Shown here piece after piece: positions 55,025-64,000 of a stretch of 64,000 nt of DNA. The translations under genes and the position numbers were made by a program. The stretch covers positions 1,530 through 65,529 of the forward strand of contig JAHNZQ020000227.1 in NCBI GenBank assembly GCA_019155205.2, in the 5' to 3' direction. The notes beneath the pieces are model-generated. The model ran no database searches. It had not been told where the DNA came from and was given only the letters and a program-made list of their open reading frames with translations. The DNA is from Gracilaria vermiculophylla (taxonomy: Eukaryota > Rhodophyta > Florideophyceae > Gracilariales > Gracilariaceae). Position 1 is the stretch's first letter. Each line of letters begins with the position of its first letter.

Positions 55025-55966
55025 GTGAAGGATGGCCTCCACCTGAAGGAAGGCGACGAGGTTTTCCTCGTCAAACCTGGGGAAACATCCGACGAACCTT
55101 CGGACGTCACGCAAAAGTCAGCGCCGACCACCTCAGGGCACTACAAAGTCCTGGCCACGTATAAGGATATTGTGGCCATTGAGGTGAACGGGCTCAGAGA
55201 CATCATTTCGCGTGATAGGGTAACGAAAGTCCCAACGCCCAGCCTCTCAGGAACGCTCGCTACCGCCCCTCAGAGACAACGCGCGGAACGTCCTCATCCG
55301 ACCACCTCATGCGCGACAACACCACAAGATACTGGAAACCGCATTGCCACTCTCGTTGAACCCTTACCGGAGGCTCCCGATGCCATCCTTGCCCCTGAAG
55401 GTGACATTCTCTACGCGGTGGACCATATCGTCTCCCACCGACAAACCCCTGCAGGAGTACTGTACCGCGTCCGCTAATATGGGTACCCCTCGAATAATGA
55501 CACGGAAAAACCTCCGGAACATATCCTGGAGAACTTCCAACGGCGATACAACGCCAATCTGGTGCGGAAACGTCTCTTCACAGAGGCGCTTCTGTTTCCG
55601 AAAGGGAAAGGGGGCCCCCCACCGGAGATTTTTTTCGCCTTCGCAGTATATCCCCTACCTGGAGTTCTCTTTTCGCCTCCAGGATGCCGTGCTCGCTTTT
55701 CACATGCTCCCACGGCAGCACTTCGTATCAATGAGCACGCAATATTGGCCATGTCGTATTGCAACTATCGTTCATGGAGCTTCTGCTCCATCCGAAGGAT
55801 CTTTTATTCGCCAGGATTCTATCACCTAAAGGTCACCGAATCTCGTGGAATACTCCGCATCGAGGCCCGCTTTTGCAGTGAGCGCCTGGCTATCGAAGAA
55901 ATCCGACAGGCTCCCTTCGATGGCCGCCATCGAGGCTCGGTCCGCCCGGGCCTAATGGAGTTCTAA
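55025..55966 (+). pseudogene. Integrase C-terminus with chromodomain
   Basis: HLKEGDEVFLVKPGE...TTSGHYKVLATY is the SH3-like GPF/Y-region. Downstream, YAVDHIVSHRQTPAGVLYRVR-stop-YGYPSNNDTEKPPEHILENF is a chromodomain (aromatic cage pattern Y...W/Y-GY), with TAA where the conserved Trp precedes Y-GY. Chromodomains direct integration to marked chromatin in chromoviruses. The frame then runs on into unexplained sequence to 55966. 55.97-57.03 kb is the remaining 3' untranslated part. Confidence 0.8.
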
Positions 55967-57044
55967 GATCGAAGCACGCGCATCGCGCAGAGCCTCTACA
56001 GGAGAAGCCGGAGCAGGACGGCCCGTCACCAGGCCCCCCTGCACAAACTCCTTAAACGCAGCCTCCAGAGCCCCAAAGGAGACTCCACCCGACGGTGCAC
56101 CCGATGGGGCCACCTCCGTTGAAGGTGCAACAACCGCCACGGAAGGAGCCGCGGACGGCGGGCCAGCTGGGACAGGGGTTCTCCAACGGGATTCCGCGGG
56201 TGCACCCGGCATTGCGGCGGACCGCGGCGTTATCACCTCAGGAGGCGCGCTCATAGCCACGGGGAAAGATGCGCATGGCACGGTGGTCAAACTGCTCCCC
56301 TGGACGGAACAGTGCACCGGTCGTGGTGTAATACACCTCAGGATTCGATGGAGACGAAGGCGCTGGAGTTAAAGAAGATATGCCGAGGGTGTAGGAAGCC
56401 GGATGGAATGCGATCGAAGGCGTGCTAGCGCCTGAGAAGAGTGATTGGACACCACTTGAAGACCGACCTTCGGTTATACACTTCACTTGGGAGGGATCCG
56501 CGTCAAGCCGCCATCGGGGAATTCGCGTAGAGGCCGGGCCATCGGACATAGGTGAGGTATGGACCCCCCTAGTGGTGTGGACATTCATATCCAGTGGAGG
56601 CCGAAGGAGGCGCAGACGAGAGGAGTATAAGACTAGCACATCCAGGGAGAATGAAAGAACGGACGCGATGAAGTGGGGGTTTCCCGAAGGAGAATCCTCG
56701 AAGGAATCGGAATGGCAAGTGGCTCAAGGGAGTCAGGGTCCACCCGGGACTGACCCACGCTCAGGCTACGGAGAGTGCACGGATGCACAGACAGGATACG
56801 TGGATGAGAAGGAGACGCAGCCGAGAAACGGAGAAGCAAAAGTCTGCAACCCCCGCAGGGGATAAAACGCGAGCCCGCGAAGATACGCCGCACAGGAGTA
56901 TGAAGATATGGAGGAACGCCTGAAAGATAGAATGTGCCAATCGCCGGAGATCGTGTTTGCCTCAACACCGATAGGAGCCACCCCGAAAATCAAGGACATG
57001 GAAGATGCACCTCGAGGACGTGGTGCAATTTAGGAAAGGGGGTA

Positions 57045-57595
57045 TGTAGTACAGTGGCTCCTAAGAAAAAAGGGTGGTTTGGGCTTATTGTATCATACTT
57101 CGAAAGGTGGCTATTATTTTAATAGCAAGACCACGTGGTGCATGGTTCTGTCCGCGTGCGCTACAGTGTCCTTAAAGGACGGTAGAAGTATTATTTATTT
57201 TAGATAATTTATGCAGGTAATTAGTGCAGTAGCGAGATCTGCCGAGGCGGGCTCCCGGCTTGGAATTTAACCTGTCGGTTGAGGTCCACTTCTGGGGAAG
57301 TAAAGACAAGCACCCTTGAGTCTTCATCTAATTTTCTGGTTGGAGTCTCTCGTCGATCAACGCAGGCTTCTCAGCCGCTGATCCCCCGGTCGCATCATAG
57401 CAGCGCCTGTAGGAGCATTGTCCGCCCAGTGAACCTCCCCCTCCGCTTGGTGTTTGCAGATTCCCATTTCGAAGGCCCCGGCTCGCGACAGCGGATATCG
57501 GAGACCACCTTTAGGAACACGCACCTTTGGAGTCAAAAAAACTCCTAACGGACGTTGTGCTTTACTACCTCGAGAGGAGGGCTGACAGTACCACA
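57045..57595 (+). repeat. 3' LTR of chromovirus element
   Basis: Partner of 48496-49050, preceded by the polypurine tract. The 57.6-57.9 kb stretch that follows ends in TAAACCAACTGGTCG, like an LTR end plus primer site. Confidence 0.9.
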
Positions 57596-57907
57596 GCCTT
57601 GGCTGAGAGAGCTGTGACTCTGAGCCGCCATGCATAAGTGTAGTATAACCAACAGCGGGTATGAACCAATTGGGGTGATCATGTGGGATCTGGGGTGTAG
57701 GGAGCCCTGGCTGGGTTCGACCTAGAATAGGAAGAGAGGATATCTGTAGAATCTGTAGCCGCATCAACCTCTAGAGGTGCAAGGTAGCCGTCGTGTTCTA
57801 CGCCCATGCTTGATAGATGCAGTGGATGGTAACGCGCGGGCTAGTAATACCTGCGTAGTTGTTGGGTAAACCAACTGGTCGACTGTAAAACACGGAAGCA
57901 CAAGCTA

Positions 57908-58301
57908 GTGTCTATCGGACCAGTGCGCTGACCTCATATGAGGTCAAATTGACCTCATATGAGGTCAGCGCACCATCACGCAAAATTTAAAAAAAAAAGA
58001 AATCTGATCCGTAGGCATTTACATTTCAAATTTTAAACTTGAAAAACGGCCTACGGTGCAAATCAAGTTCCGCAAAGATCTGTCGTCATGGCACCAATTC
58101 ATGGATTTTTTGGACAACCACAATTGATTCAACAGCTACAAATTTTTGTTTGAGTGTTTTGGACATGGCTCGGCGCTGCCGGTCTGGAAGACACGATAAA
58201 GATATCATATTGAAAAGAAATTGGAAAATTTTCAAATGTTTTGGTACAATTCTGAAGTAAGTAGAATTGACCTCATATGAGGTCGCTGGTCCAAAAGACA
58301 C
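57908..58301. mobile_element. TA-flanked MITE with internal 18-bp palindromes
   Basis: Ends read GTGTCTATCGGACCAG and (minus strand) GTGTCTTTTGGACCAG, flanked by TA at 57906-57907 and 58302-58303. Subterminal TGACCTCATATGAGGTCA is a perfect 18-bp palindrome at 57929-57946 and 57950-57967, and nearly so at 58268-58285. No ORF covers the 394 bp. TA flanks suggest mobilisation by a Tc1/mariner transposase. Confidence 0.85.
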
Positions 58302-58331
58302 TAGTACCCTGGAGATGCGTACCTTTATCAT

Positions 58332-58533
58332 GTAGGGGGAGGAGACTCACATCCACCTTCAGGGTGGACGGGCTCGACTCCCCATGGATGTGGGACGCTA
58401 TGTGTGCCACGTATTGAGGAACACCCTAGTGGTGCACCTCAACTTCTGCAGTTATTAGTTAGAACTATTTATAAAAATAAAGTTCCATATTAGGACATAT
58501 CGTCCTTGTCCACAGCCACACGTGGCCCAACCA
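58332..58533 (+). repeat. LTR-like fragment followed by a primer-site-like sequence
   Basis: Starts TGTAGGGGG, has TATAAAAATAAAG near 58,470-58,483 and ends CCCAACCA, followed by ACTGGTATTTTGCACACC. Similar 'CCAACTGG' ends occur near 57,871 and 60,751, and the complete element nearby has CCACAACTGG. No second copy of this LTR was seen in the window, so the call rests on its ends. Confidence 0.4.
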
Positions 58534-58594
58534 ACTGGTATTTTGCACACCCTCTTGGTAGAAAAGCATACCATCAGGTACCAAAACCACCATT

Positions 58595-59453
58595 ATGACA
58601 GACCCCCCTCCTACACGCAGCCACGACCCTGTGCGTGCTTATCCGCTCCTCGAAGGGGTTTCCGCGTTAGTATTCACCAGTTGGTTTGATACTTATGGCA
58701 CCAACAGACATTCGGCTGAGTATTGCGAGTCACGCGACCATCATAGTGCCTCGTCGCTTTCACATCTCCGCTCCACGAGATCTCTATCCCACCGCCAACG
58801 TTCGGTACTCGTGGCTCCTCTGGGCCGAATGCCCCAATGGTTATGACTCGTCCTGGCTTCGTGCAACTCTTCTCCGCCCCGATCCATTCGGTACGATCAA
58901 CACCGTTAACAGGTAGACCGTCGTCAGGGTGGCACTGTCTATAAACCCTAGCGGTGCATCTTCGCGGGATTCAGTTACTCATGGTGTCAATTCCACGAAA
59001 GGTGCGTTGGATTGCGCCACATTATCCCACACGGTTGAACCTGGTGTGGTCACAGCTGACCCCAGAGGTGCTTTGTACTTGGCCGAGTATCCGTCCAATG
59101 CAACCATTTGGTCCGCGGCAGCTCTGGCGGGAACCGATCTCGGCATCTCCTCTCCCAGTGAATACCATCGTGGTTCTCCACATTCGTTGGCCAGCGTTAT
59201 TCCCATGACGCATGACGCTCTGTGGTCCTCGCGGAAATTTGCACCATGCACAGCTAATCACGTAATCCGCTCAGTGACGACAGGAGCCCTTGAAAACCAT
59301 CTCGCAGAGTACCATGTCTGGCTCGACGCCTTCAAGGTCTCACTGAACCATTCTGGCAACCATGATACGGACCATACGGTCTACTCTTGTGTTCACAGAC
59401 CAGCCTCCACCTTGCTACAGATCTCACCAAGTTGGTTAGATATCACCTTGTAG
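58595..59453 (+). pseudogene. Unassigned coding-like region after LTR-like sequence
   Basis: The ATG ORF 58595-58846 begins about 60 bases after the primer-like site. A second frame then stays open from 58686 to 59453 with a single TAG at 58916-58918. It contains RRFHISAPRDLYPTANVRYSWLLW, ALSINPSGASSRDSV and ALYLAEYPSNATIWSAAALAG. The product is Ser/Thr/His-rich and strand-like. It could be a gag/structural ORF of an LTR element. The opposite strand is also open from 59393 to 60147, so strand assignment is uncertain. Confidence 0.3.
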
Positions 59454-60245
59454 GTTCTCATTCCGAAATGGTTGACGACGTACATTCTACTTCCAGCGTA
59501 TTGGTCAAGAAAGGTAACCTTTCTGGTTTCTTGAACATGTCTATCGTTCATGCGCCCACATGGGTTTCTGTTTACTACCCGTTGGTTTGAAGTACGTGGC
59601 AGCACCTCCCAGGTTACTCTGCTCTGCTTTCGATGCGAGTCTTCACCTATGGACCATTTGGTTGCACCACTAAACCAGTAAGGTGCATGCAACCAAGGTC
59701 ACAAGCCCGTGGAATGGTCCACAGATGGGGTAAGGAAACGCACCTGCGTCTGCGTTTTCCGGGAACCATGTAGTCTGAACGATTGTTACCACCTTGGTTA
59801 CCAACGCGCATTGTCCTTACCAAATGGTCAATGACCGGTCCGCACCAGTAAACACCGCCGTTGGGCTCCTTCTTGCTTGCGCATCCTCTTTCTTCTCGGT
59901 CTATGCTCACCATGTAGTCTGCAACCGTCTTGGAGGTCTCGCGCAGAAGGCCGTGCATGCGCGGGCTTGGGTATGGCACAAACCCGTGCCCGCTCTGCGT
60001 ATTGACAGCCAGCGGCGGTGCGAAATAACTCCCAAGCGGTCCAGCATTGAAATCGTCTAAGTATGCATACCCTTCGCGGTCCCATGAGCCTATTCTTGCC
60101 ATAAAGCCTTGGAGGTTACTTGTAAGGCGAGTAAAAAATCCACCCAAAACATTGCCCCTTCAGATGGTTTCAAAACTGCGATTCACCTTTTGGTCCGGAG
60201 CTCCGAAACGCAACCGTTTCAGAGGCTGAGAATCGTCGTTTTGAT

Positions 60246-60397
60246 CTCGTGGCACGGCCAAAATACTTGGATTTTCTGGCCGTGCACGAGCGAGCGCGCT
60301 ACACCCATTACTGTCTACTGAAACGTAAACCCAGTCGTGGTGTTGTGCATACGGCAGCGACCACCTCCGAAAGTCAAAAAATTTGAATTTTTTTGAC
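60246..60397. repeat. Two adjacent hairpins
   Basis: CTCGTGGCACGGCCA pairs with TGGCCGTGCACGAG (60246-60290, one bulge), and GTCAAAAAA pairs with TTTTTTTGAC (60373-60397). Neither is followed by a recognisable gene. 60.4-61.05 kb holds an LTR-end-like CATATCCAACTGGGATGACC near 60,745 and otherwise nothing I can assign. Confidence 0.55.
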
Positions 60398-61052
60398 TTG
60401 CACCCGGCTGGTGGTGTGGCGCGTGCGCGGCGCGCATGCGGCGCAGGCTTCGGCAATCCGCCTCCGCTGCGCGAGTGCACTTTGAGCCTTCTTCCGCACC
60501 CTGGATGTTCAACCTCATCAACGTGGTTCACGATTTTCATTACCATCTTTACTCTCACCGTCAAAGCGGTCTGCCCATATGGTCAGTTATCTTTAAAAGG
60601 TTAGTAGTTAGTACCCCCAGCGGCCACGATGTCGTGCTTGACAGGTCCTCCCCCCTACTTAGAGTGGTGCGCAGCGCCACTCAAGCGTGCGTTGGGGTTT
60701 GCCCGCGCCTGGGGCAATACCGCACAATAAAGTTGTGGGGGATATGATTCGGTGGTTCTAGCATATCCAACTGGGATGACCGGCAGTACCACCGCACCCG
60801 CTATCGGATATTTCGAATGGTGTGCTCATGACCGACAACGGTTTCGAACCCACACTACGATGTGACCGGTAGGTTCGACTTCCTAGATTGGTCAATCAAC
60901 GACGGGTCAACATCAACCAAGTTCGGTGAAGTTGTCACTACAGGACCAAGGACGGAAGGGTCGCCCGACACCGGGTGCTCCCGTGAGCGAGATGCCCTGG
61001 TTGAAACCACAGGAAAGTCCACCATGTGGTCAGTACTAGCTGTGAGCTGGGA

Positions 61053-61811
61053 CTATGTGCTTTCCGTCGCCCGTGAGGGCGGCGATGTGGCAGATTGACC
61101 ACTGAGGACCGGGGCTTTTGTGACCCGGTCGACCGAAATTGTGTTCTCCAACCAATCCTGTAGTACCTTCACGGTGTGATCATCAGCTTGAACTACCTCA
61201 AATGGTGCAGTGGCTTTAGAGAGAAGTTTAACATTGATATCAGCATCAATTCTGATGTCATCCTTCTCCTCTGCCGGTGTGGGCCTTTGGCCATCCGGGT
61301 GATTGTCGATAAAGGCGAAATCTCCGAGTAGCCCTTTGGTAACGCTCTGTTCCGTACGGTCGTAGTCCTCCTTGTACGGCTGTTGGGCTTTATTGGTTCG
61401 GGTTCGCGCATGGTGCAGAGCTGCGTGTAATCTTTTCCAGATATCTTTCTTGACCTGTGCAGGCGTAGTCCCACCCTGGGGATTAAATATTCCCGGTTTG
61501 TCCTCGACCACAATCGCTTGAAGTACCCGCGATGAAACCAAATCAAATGGTGTCGTCTGCGTTGTCCGACGGACCTGCAGGTTATACGCGTACGTCAAGG
61601 GTTGAACGTACTCGTCCCAATCAGTTTGGTTTCACTCCACGTAATATCGGAGTCTGCTCACTAGGGTCTTACTATACCAGTCCACCTGACCGTTGGTCTG
61701 GGATCGGTATGCGGTGGTAAAATAGTGTTTAACACCAAGCATGGTACAGTGCGCTTCGAAGAAACTCGATGCCAGGTTCGAACCATTGTCGGTAAGCACC
61801 TAGGCACTCTA
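61053..61811 (-). pseudogene. Integrase core 3' part and C-terminus, third gypsy element
   Basis: Reading on the minus strand: VLTDNGSNLASSFFEAHCTMLG (second catalytic Asp), FTTAYRSQTNGQVDWYSKTL (Glu replaced by Asp in NGQVD), PLTYAYNLQVRRTTQTTPFDLV, then GLLGDFAFIDNHPDGQ and APFEVVQADDHTVKVL, the C-terminal beta domain. It closely follows the chromovirus element's integrase, so it is the same lineage. The first part of the core is missing because a Tc1 fragment sits at 61.81-62.30 kb. Confidence 0.85.
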
Positions 61812-62299
61812 AGGAATGGTTTACGTCCAAAAACATTCGTTTACTGTCGTGGCCGAGCCGTGCACCCGACATGAATCCTATTGAAAATCTTTGGGCTCTT
61901 CTGGCCCGTCTTGTGTATTACAACGGACGTCAATTTGGTACTTTAGCCGATCTAAAGGAAACAGTTTTTACTGAGTGGGAAAAAATAAGTGATGAGGTAC
62001 TTCAAGCTCATATTGACAGCATGCAGCATCGCTGCGTAGCTGTTCTCACTGCCCAAGGGGCAAAAACAAAGTACTGAGCGAGTAATTGAGTTTCAGCTTT
62101 GAATCATTAAATTGGTCTTATACTTTTGAATTCTTAAAAGTAGTGTTTTATTGATTGCTCGTCTACTTTTATGTTGTCGAAATCATTTGGGACGGTTTTT
62201 GCTTTCTTTTGACTTCAGCGTATTGGAAATACGGAAATGGCGTGCCCATTGTGACTCACATTTCATACATGACCGGTCTTATACTTTTGACGCGCACTG
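61812..62299 (+). mobile_element. Truncated Tc1 element nested in gypsy integrase
   Basis: The 3' half of a Tc1-like transposase: SWPSRAPDMNPIENLWALLA (third catalytic acid) to about 62,077, then ~220 bp of AT-rich tail ending GCGCACTG before TA (62300-62301), as in the Tc1 at 38.9-40.2 kb. GGTCTTATACTTTTGA is repeated at 62114-62129 and 62275-62290. The left half of the element and ~60 codons of the host integrase are missing at the left junction. It is a different, though related, family from the first Tc1. Confidence 0.8.
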
Positions 62300-62329
62300 T
62301 ACTTATATCTTTTGTCGTTTTTCGGAAAA

Positions 62330-62700
62330 GACCCTAGCAGGTCGATGGCTACGAATTACAATGGCCCTGTCGCCGGGAAAAGCTTCAGTTATTTACTGTA
62401 CTTTCTCCAACTCTTTCGGGTCTTTACGCGAGACCGGCATTGCCCTACAAAGTTATACACATCATGGGCCATATGGATCCGGTAGAAATTCCTCCTTAAG
62501 GTATGGTACAGCCGAATGGCTCCTGGATGACCTGCAAGGGAAGGGTATTGCGAGAGGTGCCAAGCTCTAAGCCGTAAAGACTCTCGAACAACTTTTTGGA
62601 GAGAACCATCCGGGAGGGATCGTCTCACCAAATCACCATTATGGCCAATATCAAATCGTGAACCAGATGTCTCAATGTGGTCCGACAAGCTTTTGCAAAG
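62330..62700 (-). pseudogene. Integrase zinc-binding region, third gypsy element
   Basis: RAWHLSQYPSLAGHPGAIRLYHTLRRNFYRIHMAHDVYNFVGQC is the HHCC domain (second His kept, second Cys of the pair changed to Arg). KLFPATGPL-stop-FVAIDLLG begins the catalytic core and stops at the Tc1 junction. Confidence 0.8.
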
Positions 62701-62889
62701 CTAATCCTCCGCTCGCCCTTTCAGAAATTCCTCTTGGATAATCGGAGTGTCCATCTGGTCCTCTTTTTCGGTGATCAAAATTTGTGAAACTCCCTGTGAA
62801 ATATCCGGTTCCTCGGCTACAAACGTACCTGTGAAGGTCTCCCTACCCATTGGTGTGCTCCTACAGACGGTGAAACAGAAGATTTAATT

Positions 62890-63200
62890 CTTTACCTCTT
62901 CCGTTTCCAATCCATTGGTGTTAAGGCGCGAAATGACGCCAGCCTTGTTGTGCTTTATACCTGACCTGTACTGGACCTCGAGCTCGAATTTGAATAGGCG
63001 GAGCCTCCGTAGAGCTGACCGTCCGGAGGCATCCGCCAGTCCAAGGATCTACCTCAGGGCATCATGGTCTGTTCTTTTGGTAAACGTAACACAATATAGG
63101 TACAGGCGGAGCATGGGCATGCTCCATACTACCACGGGGCACTTCTCTTTGGTCACTTTGTAGGTTTGCTCTGTCCGGGACAGAGCTCTACTCCAGTAAT
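62890..63200 (-). pseudogene. RNase H, third gypsy element
   Basis: Minus translation gives YLYCVTFTKRTDHDALR-stop-ILGLADASGR, FKFELEVQYRSGIKHNKAGVISRL, the usual gypsy RNase H end with one stop (TGG to TGA/TAG type) and the Asp of TDHDAL kept. Confidence 0.75.
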
Positions 63201-64000
63201 CAATTGGTAAATTATCCCGGTTCTATTGCTCCTGCATGATGCAGCAACCAATTGGGCGTCGGACGCATCGATATCGAGCATGTAGGGTTGACCACTCTTG
63301 GGTAGTGCCATTATCGGTGGATGGAGAAGGGCAGCCTTCAGCCGTCGAAAGACTTCCACTTTTTCGACCTCTTGGTAATGGAACCGGTCCGGATGGACTC
63401 CAATAAGCCGTCGACTCAAGGGTGCCGCAACTTTTGCAAACCCCTTGATTAACTTTCGGTACACATTACAAAGACCATAAAGGACCAAATATCCGTTTTG
63501 GTTGTAGGAATAAGAGCTTCTTGTATCGCCCGGATGCTCCGTTTGGTAACTTGCAACCTATAAGAACTAATGCTGTGTCTCAGATATTCTACTTTTTTTG
63601 TCAAGAAAAGTGCTTTTCCTCAGCTTGAGGGAGATCCCTGCCTCCATCAGGGTACGAAGTACCGTACAAACATGGTCAAAGTGCTCTTCTACCTTTCGGG
63701 AATAGATGATTACGTCATCGAGATATACCAATGCGGTGGTCCATATAACCTTGGATAGGAACATGTCCTGCGTTCGCTAGAACGAGGCAGGCGCATTCTT
63801 TAGACCAAATGGCATGCGAAAAAACCTAAAAAGGCCAGCGTGACAAGTAAAAGTGGTCTTGTCTCTGTCCCCCTCGGGTACTTCCATTTGCCAATAACCG
63901 CTGTTGGAATCAAAGGTGGTAAACACTTTCGCATCCCCGAGGTATCAATGCACTCGTCCATACATGGTATTGGGTACGAATCCCAGATTATTACGGCATT
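63153..64000 (-). pseudogene. Reverse transcriptase, third gypsy element (partial)
   Basis: Minus-strand segments from the window end: DSYPIPCMDECIDT, then in a shifted frame FTTFDSNSGYWQMEV (catalytic Asp), FRMPFGLKNAPASF-stop, LVYLDDVIIYSRKVEEHFDHV (YxDD box), LKLRKSTFLDKK, then LCNVYRKLIKGFAKVAAPLSR and IDASDAQLVAASC (first RNase H Asp). At least one frameshift and stops. The RT N-terminus is beyond 64,000. Confidence 0.88.

Larger units (their letters stand above)
48496..57595 (+). mobile_element. Chromovirus-type Ty3/gypsy element, plus strand
   Basis: LTRs at 48496-49050 and 57045-57595 (TGTAG...CCACA) are clearly homologous but well diverged. A primer site TGGTCTCCCGACATAGAAGG starts at 49053, two bases after the LTR. 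A polypurine tract AGGAAAGGGGGTA abuts the 3' LTR (about 57,032-57,044). Order: gag, protease, RT, RNase H, integrase, chromodomain. The flanking pentamers GTTTT and GCCTT do not match. Stops and frameshifts throughout show an old, dead copy. Confidence 0.92.
61053..64000 (-). mobile_element. Third Ty3/gypsy element, 5' part outside the window
   Basis: Minus-strand order RT (63.5-64 kb), RNase H (62.9-63.2 kb), integrase zinc region (62.4-62.7 kb), integrase core and C-terminus (61.05-61.81 kb). RT runs off the window end; gag, protease and 5' LTR must lie beyond 64,000. No 3' LTR could be delimited below 61,053. Confidence 0.88.

Noticed and set aside
48491..57600. Target duplication for the chromovirus element
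   Set aside because: Flanking pentamers are GTTTT and GCCTT; too different to claim.
61744..61753. TACAGTGCGC, identical to a Tc1 left end
   Set aside because: It lies inside integrase codons (EAHCTM) that continue on both sides, so it is a chance match and not the missing Tc1 end.

Overview
The window reads as nuclear DNA of a eukaryote from a repeat-rich, probably subtelomeric or pericentromeric, district. The evidence is Ty3/gypsy LTR retrotransposons, Tc1/mariner elements, degenerate CCCTAA/CCCCTAAA telomere-like tracts, satellites, and fungal-type 'telomere-linked' RecQ-like helicase genes. No bacterial operon signals, rRNA or convincing tRNA are present. A repeat-rich alga (for example a red macroalga), a fungus or another protist would fit. 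The species cannot be fixed from the sequence and the algal guess is inference only.

Layout. 1-1.4 kb: telomere-like tract and short repeats. 1.5-5.1 kb: a small proline-rich ORF (+), then on the minus strand a retropepsin-like ORF without a reverse transcriptase and a two-finger C2H2 ORF. 5.8-12 kb: decayed palindromic repeats around two minus-strand gene remnants: a ParB-like/new-module/Ulp1-protease gene (6.5-9.0 kb) and a cupin-like gene (10.1-11.6 kb). 12.9-18 kb (+): a C2H2 / RecQ-like helicase / zinc-knuckle gene with scattered stops. 18.3-21.5 kb: a ~240-bp satellite, an AT-rich foldback/MITE and a 5'-truncated third copy of the helicase gene's 3' end.

23,236-30,480: an LTR retrotransposon on the minus strand, with both LTRs, a 5-bp CTCGT target duplication and a polypurine tract, inserted into an open reading frame. 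It carries a zinc-finger ORF before gag and another ORF after integrase. 31.1-34.1 kb: a GC-rich island with two tandem helical-repeat (Ufd2/UBE4-core-like, tentative) gene remnants and a (GGCGAC)n microsatellite. 34.5-46.8 kb: a second copy of the cupin-like / Ulp1-remnant / helicase set, with a complete Tc1 element (38,929-40,206).

48,496-57,595 (+): an older chromovirus-type gypsy element with gag, PR, RT, RNase H, IN and chromodomain. 57.9-58.3 kb: a TA-flanked MITE. 58.3-61 kb: LTR fragments and coding-like sequence of unknown kind. 61.05 kb to the window end (-): a third gypsy element, with a Tc1 fragment inside its integrase and its 5' part outside the window.

The most unusual result is a module of a ParB-like GxHR segment plus a domain with 'MEQV..G.LK' and 'L/SGADRLL' signatures. 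It is found once in front of a Ulp1-type protease (6.5-9.0 kb), once in front of the C2H2-RecQ helicase (40.3-46 kb), and once as an orphan (37.7-38.2 kb). Together with the cupin-like gene this suggests a multi-gene selfish or subtelomeric unit present in two decayed copies. Nearly every long gene here has in-frame stops or frameshifts, so most entries are pseudogenes.
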